From contig DYLE01000045.1 of NCBI GenBank assembly GCA_020722245.1, forward strand, positions 1-13,948: a DNA stretch of 13,948 nt. The letters are read 5' to 3'. This DNA is from Desulfonema limicola. GTDB lineage: Bacteria > Desulfobacterota > Desulfobacteria > Desulfobacterales > Desulfosalsimonadaceae. The notes below the pieces were generated by a model, which searched no databases, was not told where the DNA came from, and saw only the letters and a list, made by a program, of their open reading frames with translations. Within the stretch, counting starts at the first letter, position 1; each line of letters starts with the position of its first letter. Both the position numbers and the translations under genes were made by a program. Positions 8,599-13,948 of this stretch are shown here, one piece after another.

Positions 8599-8958
8599 TT
8601 ATACCTCCGGCCAGATGACGGCGGTGATGGCGTCGATCCGCATGACATCCTCCTGGGAGGCCTTGACCTTGATCTCCCCTTTTAAATACTTCTGGGTCGG
8701 ATTGATATCCCCCCAGAACATGTCGCACAGGGTTTCGCTGTCGGTTTCCACGATCACATCCGGGACGCCCTCTTTCCCTTTTTTAACCTCGGTGGTTTCG
8801 CCGCTGACCACCCGCATGGTGAACACATCCCCGGTGTCCGTGGCGACATAGTGAAGCAGCTTGGTCCAGTCCCGCTGCATCCTTCTCAGCCGCTTGTTCT
8901 CATTGCACTGGTTTTGAAAATCGAGAAGGGCTTCCATGATCTCTTCAGAATCGGCCAT
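8599..8958 (-). CDS. SCP2-like (sterol carrier protein 2 domain) small protein
   Basis: The 119-aa soluble protein has no signal peptide. The second half fits the SCP-2 fold: PDVIVETDSETLCDMFWGD (66-84), then NPTQKYLKGEIKVKASQEDV (86-105), matching the family's D...L..L..G..NP....M.GK.KV.G pattern. An N-terminal helical part with basic residues (KRLRRMQRDW, 22-31) precedes it. The domain usually forms a hydrophobic tunnel binding lipids or acyl-CoAs. The start at 8958 has a perfect AAGGAGG that overlaps the upstream aminotransferase stop; an ATG at 8982 would lie inside that gene and is unlikely. It sits between two paralogous aminotransferases, 10 nt after one and 1 nt before the other, so equimolar expression and a joint function are likely. 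A carrier or accessory subunit presenting a hydrophobic substrate is inference. Confidence 0.8.
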   Translation of the reverse strand: MADSEEIMEALLDFQNQCNENKRLRRMQRDWTKLLHYVATDTGDVFTMRVVSGETTEVKKGKEGVPDVIVETDSETLCDMFWGDINPTQKYLKGEIKVKASQEDVMRIDAITAVIWPEV

Positions 8959-8968
8959 TTTTTCCTCC

Positions 8969-10249
8969 TTAATATTTTTCAACGCCGCCCTGGGCCATGA
9001 TGGCGGCCATGGATTTATCCAGCGCCTCCAGGACCCGATCCACCTCCTGGGGTTTTATGACCAGTGGAGGCATAAGCCGCATCACCGTCGGGTCGTTTCC
9101 CGTATATAAGGCCAAGACCCCGTTTTGCGCCAACTGATAGGTCATTCGCGGCCCGATGCTGGGGTTTGTAAACTGAAGGCCCATCATCAGCCCCTTTCTG
9201 CGGGTTTCCAAAAGGAGGTCGGGGTATTTGGGGATCAGCCGGTCAAAACCGGCATGGAACCGCTCGCCCATGAGCGCAGCATGCTCCGGAAGTCGATGGC
9301 GGATCAAAATTTCGATGGTGGCCAGGCCCACGATGCACCCCAGGTCTGATCCGCCGAAGGTGGACAGATGAATAAACGGGTTGGTGACCAGAAAATCCCC
9401 AAGCTCCTCGCGGTAGACGGCCGCTGTGATGGGATACACCCCGCCGCCCAAGGATTTTCCGAGGGTCATGATGTCCGGAACCACCCCGGAATGCTCCGCG
9501 CAAAACATCTTGCCGGTTCTGCCGAACCCGGTTTGAATCTCGTCAAAGATCAAAACCGCCTCGTGCTGGTCGCACAGCCTTCTCAACCCCCGCAGGTAGT
9601 CGTCGTCCGCAGGATGGATCCCGCCCTCGCCCTGCACCGGTTCGATGATCACGGCGGCCGTGTCCGGCGTCATGGCTTCCTCCATCGCCTTCAGATCGTT
9701 GTAGGGCACCTGCTTGAATCCGGGGATTAAAGGATAAAAAGGCTTTTTGTACTCCTCCCGGCCGATGGCCGAGAGGGAAAACCCGGTATGCCCGTGATAG
9801 GCGTTGATGGTGGAGATGATTTCGGTCTTTAGGGTAAACCCCCTGGCGAGCTTGATGGCGAAATCGTTGATTTCGCCCCCGCCCGAGCCGAACATGGTGT
9901 AGCGAAGCTCCCCCGGAGTGATTTCAGCAAGCTTTTTGGATAAATCCGCCTGGGGCTTGTGACAGAACACAAACACCCCCTGGTCGAACTCATCCAGGGC
10001 GGCTTTAAGCGCGGCCACCACGTCGGGATTGCGCCGCCCCACGTTGAAACACCCGGCGGAGCTGATGCAGTCGATATACTCCCTGCCGGCCATGTCCCAA
10101 ACCCGGGCGCCCTCCCTTTTCCCTTCTATGATATCCAGCCCCGCGTTTTTTAAAATCCGCGCCTTCTGGGGATTCACATATTTCGCAAAATCCTTTAGCG
10201 CGTCCTCTTTTATGGTGCTGGCCTCTGCGTTGGTTTTTGTGTCTTTCAT
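8969..10249 (-). CDS. Class III PLP-dependent aminotransferase (PatA-like), paralogue 1
   Basis: The 426-aa protein is a clear paralogue of the enzyme at 7308-8597, with long runs of identity by eye. It has FAKYVNP (21-27), YIDCISSAGCFNVGRRNP (58-75) and PFYPLIPGFKQVPY (170-183). Active-site landmarks are YHG (151-153), EPVQGEGG (203-210), Asp236 in IFDEIQTGFGRTGK and Schiff-base Lys265 in LGKSLGGGVYP. The phosphate-cup motif is S-G-G-G-E-I-N-D (122-129) instead of the usual S-G-T-E-A. Start: Met at 10249 has GGGAG about 9 nt upstream; the in-frame Met at 10282 has its purine run only 2 nt away and is less likely. It is the first gene of the five-gene operon. It may act with paralogue 2 as a hetero-oligomer or take the next step on the same substrate; either is inference. 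Confidence 0.9.
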   Translation of the reverse strand: MKDTKTNAEASTIKEDALKDFAKYVNPQKARILKNAGLDIIEGKREGARVWDMAGREYIDCISSAGCFNVGRRNPDVVAALKAALDEFDQGVFVFCHKPQADLSKKLAEITPGELRYTMFGSGGGEINDFAIKLARGFTLKTEIISTINAYHGHTGFSLSAIGREEYKKPFYPLIPGFKQVPYNDLKAMEEAMTPDTAAVIIEPVQGEGGIHPADDDYLRGLRRLCDQHEAVLIFDEIQTGFGRTGKMFCAEHSGVVPDIMTLGKSLGGGVYPITAAVYREELGDFLVTNPFIHLSTFGGSDLGCIVGLATIEILIRHRLPEHAALMGERFHAGFDRLIPKYPDLLLETRRKGLMMGLQFTNPSIGPRMTYQLAQNGVLALYTGNDPTVMRLMPPLVIKPQEVDRVLEALDKSMAAIMAQGGVEKY

Positions 10250-10350
10250 GATGCGGACTCCCTGGCCTGAAACGGGCTTCATTTCTCCCCAGGCGGATAG
10301 TCTTGACTTCCAAGGAACTTAGGTTTTTCAAATTCGAAGAATCAAGGATT

Positions 10351-10429
10351 TAACCCCAGAGATCGCAGAGGAGACAGAAAAAAATTTTTTGTTTATTTTT
10401 TCTGCGCCCTCTGTGGTAAAAATATTCTA
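10351..10429 (-). repeat. Intergenic palindromic repeat, copy 2 (inverted relative to copy 1)
   Basis: This 79-bp element lies upstream of the aminotransferase operon. On the plus strand it begins TAACCCCAGAGATCGCAGAG and ends CCTCTGTGGTAAAAATATTC plus TA. Its reverse complement aligns end to end with 4891-4970, sharing TAGAATATTTTT, ACCACAGAG and the A-rich centre. Its own ends are imperfectly self-complementary (CCCAGAG with CTCTGTGG). With copy 1 it forms an inverted pair around the five-gene operon. It lies in the 5' leader or promoter region of the operon, so it could affect expression. Confidence 0.75.
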
Positions 10430-10437
10430 CGGTTCCA

Positions 10438-10641
10438 TCAGTTTTTCCTGTCCTTTAAAACGGCATGGATGCCGCTGAAATACGTGACTCCGAAAAAAAA
10501 CCACATCACGCACAAACCGGCAATGGCCGTGATTTCCTCTTTTGGAAAAGGCGACCAGATATGCGACTCCCACATAAAATAGGTTATGATGGGCGTTGGA
10601 ATGATAAAAAGGATAAAAGGAATCCAGTACTTCAATTTCAT
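10438..10641 (-). CDS. Small two-helix membrane protein, unknown function
   Basis: The 67-aa protein has two hydrophobic segments: IPFILFIIPTPIITYFMW (about 7-24) and a second, AIAGLCVMWFFFGVTYFSGI, at about 39-58. A short acidic/polar loop (PKEEIT) separates them, and the C-terminus is basic (LKDRKN). A strong GAGGGGGG lies 7 nt upstream of the ATG, which supports real translation. It is on the same strand as, and about 190 bp upstream of, the aminotransferase operon, with palindromic repeat copy 2 in between; co-transcription is possible. I do not recognise the family. Small proteins of this shape often accompany transporters, but nothing here proves a partnership with the permease. Confidence 0.6.
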   Translation of the reverse strand: MKLKYWIPFILFIIPTPIITYFMWESHIWSPFPKEEITAIAGLCVMWFFFGVTYFSGIHAVLKDRKN

Positions 10642-10712
10642 AAACAGTCCCCCCTCAGCTTAAAGGTTTGCGCAGCGGATGGGTTTTATCCGGATAGGCC
10701 TCACGGCCTTCT

Positions 10713-11144
10713 TCAACAATTATAACACGATTCAAGGCTTGATCCCATTTTTTTTGCTTTGTTTTGCTTGCTTTTTAACAACGCGTCAAGGCTGGCAAAG
10801 AGCCGGAAGGGTGAAGGCCCTTTCTGCTCTTCGCCGGGCGTTTCCTTGTCATAGGCATCAGCGTCATCCTGCCTTGCGTGCTCATTTTCATGACAATACA
10901 CGCAGAGCAGCTCCCAGTTGCTGCCGTCCGGAGGATTGTTGTCATGGTTGTGGCCTTTGTGATGGACCGTAAGTTCGCGAACCCTTTTGCCTGAAAATTC
11001 CCGCCCGCAGTGCGCACAGATCGGGGGAAAAAGCTTGAGGCCCCTCTCCCGGTAACCCTTCTCCTTCTGCTCCCGGTTGCGCATCACCCCGCTGACAATC
11101 TGCCTGAGCCGGTCGGTACCGGATGAGGTATTATGTGTTGACAT
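10713..11144 (-). CDS. yajD: YajD-family HNH nuclease
   Basis: The 143-aa protein closely follows YajD. The zinc-binding pair CAHC (43-46) is followed by GREFSGKRVRELTVHHKGHN (47-66), holding the HNH His pair at 61-62. SNWELLCVYCHENEH (75-89) adds the second Cys pair (81, 84) and the His/Asn-containing metal site. The C-terminal SPFRLFASLDALL (111-123) resembles the NPFADLKALL-type tail of E. coli YajD, but here it continues with a basic patch (KSKQNKAKK) and a Cys-containing end, making the protein about 28 residues longer than the roughly 115-aa E. coli protein. A GAGGA 7 nt upstream fixes the start at 11144. YajD proteins are predicted DNA endonucleases of unknown biological role. It is divergent from the LifO-like gene and 71 bp upstream of the small membrane protein gene on the same strand. 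Confidence 0.85.
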   Translation of the reverse strand: MSTHNTSSGTDRLRQIVSGVMRNREQKEKGYRERGLKLFPPICAHCGREFSGKRVRELTVHHKGHNHDNNPPDGSNWELLCVYCHENEHARQDDADAYDKETPGEEQKGPSPFRLFASLDALLKSKQNKAKKMGSSLESCYNC

Positions 11145-11237
11145 CTTTGAATCCTCAAACCCGTTTATTTTTTTGATATTTTTTTATAATCACTAATCAA
11201 GGTGTGACCCTCTTGTTTTTCTCTTGTTTTTATAATT

Positions 11238-11268
11238 AATTATGGAAGTAATTAAGCAATTATGGAAG
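11238..11268. repeat. Two direct repeats AATTATGGAAG, 20-bp period
   Basis: AATTATGGAAG occurs at 11238-11248 and again at 11258-11268, so the copies start exactly 20 bp apart, close to two helical turns. They lie in the AT-rich 283-bp spacer between the divergent HNH nuclease gene and LifO-like gene, where promoters for both should be. I could not define a convincing -35/-10 pair in this spacer. A tandem regulator site is possible; chance in AT-rich DNA is the alternative. Confidence 0.35.
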
Positions 11269-11427
11269 AATATACCGCATAAAAATCGCTGACTCCAAGG
11301 ATTTAGCGCCGCGGGTGTCGGTCCATGAAAAGATAAAATATTATGACATAAAAAATAAATATTTACGAATTAATTTTACCTTATCCGGTTAAAATACCGA
11401 TGAGTAAAAAATGAATGGAGAGGGAAC

Positions 11428-12489
11428 ATGAAAAAAACAGGCATGATCATCGCCGGAATTTTGGTATTTTCTGCCATGATCTTTTTTTCCCTGTACGTGC
11501 TTAAACCCCAGGATGATCGCTATATCACGAAAAACTTCCAGACCCAGGGAAACGCCGCTGTTGACCGCGAGGATTCGTTTACCGGGCCTCTGCCTGCAGG
11601 ACCCGGCATCGGCAGGGATTTTCCTGAAAAGGGTTCCCTGGAAGACCGGCTGGTCGATGAGCTCAAAAAATTTTACGGGGATTCCATTTCGAAAAAAAGC
11701 ACCCAGGCCATGCTGGTCAAGGTCATGGAGTTTTTGACCAATCTTGATCCTCAGCACGGAGAATCCCGGTTTTATAATATTTTAAAGCGGGCGTTTCCGG
11801 ATCTGGCCGATGAAATCATGTCCATCGTTAAAAAAATGGCGGCTTACAACCGCTGGTACGAGGAAAACAGGCAGCGGCTGGCTGCAATGACGGAGCTGGA
11901 AAGAAAAGGCGCCATCTGGGAAAAGCGAAGGGAAATTTTCGGCGATGAGGCCGAGGCGGTCTGGTCTGAAGAGGTATTTGCCTATGAGGAGCGAAAACAA
12001 ACCATGAAGGAGACCATCGGTCTGCTGGACGACGCCTATGACCTGACCACCGAGGAAAAGCTCAAAATCTACATGGACACCTTGAATGAAACCTACGGAA
12101 ACACCCCTGAGGCTTATGCCCTTGAGAATAAGAGCCTTTTGGCAAAGGTGTTTTTCGGGATCGAGTCGGTGCAGAATGAGCTCAAAGAGATGCCCCCGGA
12201 TCAACGTCAGGCCGAGATCAACAGAATCCGCCGGGAAATGGGGTTTACCGAGGCCCAGGTGGAGGAGCATGAGAAAATAGACCAATACCGTAACCGCCGA
12301 TGGGAAACCGGTTTGCTCTATATGCAGGAGCGGGACGCCCTCCTGGCGGAATCGGAAGGGGAGGCGCTTGAGGAAAAGCTAAAAGCCCTTCGGGAAAAAT
12401 ACTTCAAGCATGAGGCGAAAACCATCGAGCTTGAGGAAAAGGACGGCTTTTTCCGGTTTAAAAGACCGCGCGTTTATGGAAGAAATTAA
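11428..12489 (+). CDS. Membrane-anchored helical protein, lipase chaperone (LifO)-like
   Basis: The 353-aa protein starts with a short basic end and one membrane helix (about residues 5-25, GMIIAGILVFSAMIFFSLYV), followed by a Pro/Gly-rich linker and a long, highly charged, all-helical domain. This is the architecture of lipase-specific foldases: inner-membrane anchor, spacer, helical periplasmic domain. The repeat-like stretches EKRREIFGDEAEAVWSEEVF (167-186) and IRREMGFTEAQVEEHEKID (268-286), followed by a final LREKYFKHEA-type helix, resemble LifO helices. The LifO signature RxxFDY(F/C)L(S/T)A is not visible, so this is a divergent member at best. GGAGAGGG just upstream supports the start. 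No lipase gene is in view, which is unusual because the foldase normally follows its lipase. The DUF1573-like gene begins 36 nt downstream on the same strand, so the two probably form an operon. Confidence 0.5.
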   Translation: MKKTGMIIAGILVFSAMIFFSLYVLKPQDDRYITKNFQTQGNAAVDREDSFTGPLPAGPGIGRDFPEKGSLEDRLVDELKKFYGDSISKKSTQAMLVKVMEFLTNLDPQHGESRFYNILKRAFPDLADEIMSIVKKMAAYNRWYEENRQRLAAMTELERKGAIWEKRREIFGDEAEAVWSEEVFAYEERKQTMKETIGLLDDAYDLTTEEKLKIYMDTLNETYGNTPEAYALENKSLLAKVFFGIESVQNELKEMPPDQRQAEINRIRREMGFTEAQVEEHEKIDQYRNRRWETGLLYMQERDALLAESEGEALEEKLKALREKYFKHEAKTIELEEKDGFFRFKRPRVYGRN

Positions 12490-12525
12490 TTCCGCGCCGG
12501 ATTACTTGTATGGAGACGGTTTAAA

Positions 12526-13242
12526 GTGAAAACAAGGATCATTTTTTTATTTTCTATTTTTGCATTCATCCTGCTGTTTCAGAAGGGAGATCGTCCTGCG
12601 ATGGCCGGAAGCGCTGCTGCGCCGAAACTGATTCTTCCTCAAACCGATTATGCGTTTGATACGGTTCATGAAGGGGAGAGCCTGCGCCATCCTTTCAAGC
12701 TGCAGAACAAGGGAAGTTCGCCTCTTGATATCATCGAGGTGAAAACCGACTGAGGATGCGCGGCTGTTTCCTTTCCGAAGCAGATCCCTCCCGGCGGTGA
12801 GGGGGAAATCATCATCGATATCGATACAACCGGGTATGGCGGAAAGCCCATCACCAAAGCCGCCCTTGTGCGCACCAACGATCCGGTCAGACCGGAGGTC
12901 AGGCTGGAGGTGTCCGGTTATGTGAAGCCCCAGGCCTACCTTTCTTCGAGCGTGGCCAGGCTCACCGGAAAGGTCGGGCAGGTCATTTCCCAGACGGTGA
13001 CGATCACCCCGACACCTGAAAACCCCTTTAAAATATTAGGGATAGATCTAGACCAGGGGGATTTTATTCGCTATGATTTAAAGGAAATTAAAAATTCCCA
13101 GGGCAAGGCCTATGAACTGACTATTTTTAATACAAAGCAGGACAAGGGGTGGTATCGGGATAAAATTTTTATCAAAACAGACAGCTCCATCTCCCCTGAA
13201 CTGAAAATTCAGGTGTTGGGCCTTGTTCGGAATGACCCATGA
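12526..13242 (+). CDS. Secreted DUF1573-like protein with in-frame UGA, probable selenoprotein (Sec76)
   Basis: Read through TGA at 12751-12753, the frame encodes 238 residues. It begins with GTG at 12526 (GGAG about 10 nt upstream) and a signal peptide with likely cleavage after AMA (25-27). An Ig-like DUF1573 domain follows: YAFDTVHEGESLRHPFKLQN (42-61), then SSPLDIIEVKTD, U76, GCAAVSF, and IPPGGEGEI. The family signature is VxT.CGC; here the first Cys is replaced by UGA, giving U-G-C. Downstream, LVRTNDPVRPEVRLEVSGYV completes the first domain and a second beta-rich domain runs to the final TGA. There is no frame change, and no start with a ribosome binding site for the 3' part, so separate translation is unlikely. 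Function is unknown; a thiol/selenol redox or metal role in the periplasm is inferred. A simple nonsense mutation is the alternative. Confidence 0.75.
12754..12787 (+). promoter_or_regulatory. Candidate bacterial SECIS stem-loop immediately after UGA
   Basis: Directly after the TGA, GGAT (12754-12757) can pair with ATCC (12784-12787). Inside it, CTGTTTC (12764-12770) pairs with GAAGCAG (12777-12783) with one U-G wobble, closing a 6-nt loop, CTTTCC. The 6 nt GCGCGG form a 5'-side bulge. The loop starts 18 nt after the UGA, inside the window usual for bacterial SECIS elements. The loop lacks the G that usually begins the apical loop. A competing hairpin at 12786-12803 has a G-rich loop but lies further away. 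Confidence 0.5.
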
Positions 13243-13580
13243 AAATGGCGGGATAACCCATGCAAACAGCCGGGGCATTGATTTTCCATTCGATGTCTCA
13301 TAGTTTTAACGTAAACGAGAACTCTGAGGATGATCATAAATACCCTTCAAATAAGCCGGAGTCGGCTGCTTCTGCGATACACCGGGGTGTTGGTTGCTGC
13401 GGGTATTATCCCAACTTCATGGTTTTTGAGCCCTGCAGGGCCTTTTTCGGGCAAATCAGAATTCATATATAAAATAATATCAGCATGTTGTTTTTTTAGT
13501 TGTCAATGCAGCGCCAAAATATTTATATTCAGTTAGTATTTGCCTTGGCCCGACCCGCCAAGGTGTTATCCACTCACCCT
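13243..13580. other. Region without a clear gene between the DUF1573-like gene and the IS1634 fragment
   Basis: I see no certain gene here. One frame from ATG at 13330 (GAGG directly abutting the ATG) reads RSRLLLRYTGVLVAAGIIPT and resembles a signal peptide start, but it turns into AT-rich, low-complexity sequence and stops at 13536. It could be the 5' end of a secreted-protein gene cut off by the neighbouring insertion sequence. A possible intrinsic terminator lies inside this frame. The 13470-13540 part is AT-rich and may be the left end of the IS1634 element. Confidence 0.35.
13430..13448 (+). terminator. Possible intrinsic terminator downstream of the DUF1573-like gene
   Basis: GCCC-TGCA-GGGC forms a short GC-only hairpin and is followed immediately by CTTTTT. 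It lies about 190 bp past the stop of the DUF1573-like gene in the right orientation. The 4-bp stem is short for a strong terminator and it falls within a doubtful open frame, so confidence is limited. Confidence 0.35.
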
Positions 13581-13948
13581 GTTCATCCGAAAAACCACTC
13601 AAGTCCGTCCGGACCGAGCAGGACCAAGGCAGCGCGCGGTATTGAATCTGGGATCGGACTTTAACCTCGACCCGGAACAATGGAAGGAGCTCGCGGATCG
13701 AATCGAGCGGATCATTTCCGGCCAGGCATGCCTGTTTCCTGTTCCCGAACAGATCGAGCAGGCGGCCGATACGCACAGCAGATCAGACCAGGCACGGCCG
13801 ACAATCGCCGGTTTCGGTTACAAAACAGGACAAGCCCGACTACCAGAGCGTGGACCTTAACAGTCTCGAAAGCGGACAGATCCATTCGGTGGGCGGTGAA
13901 AGCGTTGTACTTTCGGCGATTCGGGAACTCGGGCTGGATACAAAAATG
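13581..13948 (+). pseudogene. IS1634-family transposase, broken N-terminal fragment (runs off right edge)
   Basis: Pieces of an IS1634-type transposase appear in alternating frames. FIRKTT (13582 on) is the typical start. A different frame then gives VRTEQ (13607 on), and the first frame resumes with PRQRAVLNLGSDFNLDPEQW followed by KELADRIERIISGQ. From about 13829 the frame changes again to DKPDYQSVDLNSLESGQIHS, then VVLSAIRELGLDTKM at the window edge. The stretch normally lying between the FIRKTT start and VRTEQ is missing. At least three lesions (one deletion with frame change, one apparent single-base loss near 13622, and one shift between about 13780 and 13829) mean no functional transposase can be made from this start. 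The catalytic DDE domain would lie beyond the window. The family assignment rests on motifs recalled from memory. Confidence 0.7.

Noticed and set aside
10681..10712. AGGCC-TCAC-GGCCT hairpin between the HNH nuclease and small membrane protein genes as a terminator.
   Set aside because: The T-containing side faces the plus strand, opposite to the direction of both genes, and the T-run is interrupted.
12751..12753. TGA as an ordinary stop giving a 75-aa gene, with a separate gene starting near 12868.
   Set aside because: The downstream frame is the same and carries the rest of the DUF1573-like domain without a break. The candidate starts after the TGA have no ribosome binding site, and the TGA sits exactly at a conserved Cys position. 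A nonsense mutation cannot be fully excluded without homologues.
12786..12803. CCCTC/GAGGG hairpin as the main SECIS element.
   Set aside because: Its loop starts about 38-40 nt after the UGA, at or beyond the usual limit, and the unpaired U is on the 3' side rather than the usual 5' side. Kept only as an alternative fold.
13260..13472. 70-codon frame starting MQTAGALIFHSM.
   Set aside because: It has no ribosome binding site and no recognisable domain, and it overlaps another weak frame and a possible terminator.

Overview
The window looks like chromosomal DNA of a Desulfobacterales-type deltaproteobacterium (Desulfobacterota). This is inferred from protein character (PatA-like aminotransferases, ChaN lipoprotein, LifO-like and DUF1573-like secreted proteins, IS1380 and IS1634 remnants) and from one gene that seems to use UGA as selenocysteine, a habit common in that group. 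No rRNA, tRNA or CRISPR array was seen, so the placement is provisional.

Layout. 1-2308 (minus) is the N-terminal part, about 769 codons, of an AddB-like PD-(D/E)XK nuclease that runs off the left edge just as its nuclease site begins. 2493-3445 (plus) is a decayed IS1380-family transposase with frameshifts and an internal deletion, followed by about 300 bp of gene-free flank. 3748-4863 (minus) is a membrane-anchored sulfotransferase. 10249-5004 (minus) is a tight five-gene operon: class III aminotransferase, SCP2-like lipid-carrier protein, second class III aminotransferase, APC amino acid/amine permease and ChaN-type lipoprotein. Gaps run from 19 nt down to a 4-nt overlap. Two related ~80-bp palindromic repeats in opposite orientation (4891-4970 and 10351-10429) bracket this operon. 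10438-10641 (minus) is a small two-helix membrane protein and 10713-11144 (minus) a YajD-type HNH nuclease.

The plus-strand part begins at 11428 with an inner-membrane-anchored helical protein resembling lipase foldases (LifO). Next is a secreted DUF1573-like protein (12526-13242) in which an in-frame TGA replaces the first Cys of the family's Cys-Gly-Cys signature. The frame stays open for 162 more codons and a SECIS-like stem-loop starts right after the TGA. I read it as a selenoprotein with a U-G-C motif, the most interesting object here. The window ends in a broken, partial IS1634-family transposase (13581-13948).

How the genes may work together (inference): the five-gene operon looks like an uptake-and-transamination module. 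The permease would import an amine or amino acid, two divergent paralogous PLP enzymes would transaminate it, and the SCP2-like protein would carry or present a hydrophobic partner. The LifO-like and DUF1573-like proteins both face the periplasm and may belong to an envelope folding or redox function. The window edges and the 2.5-3.7 kb region show insertion-sequence decay.
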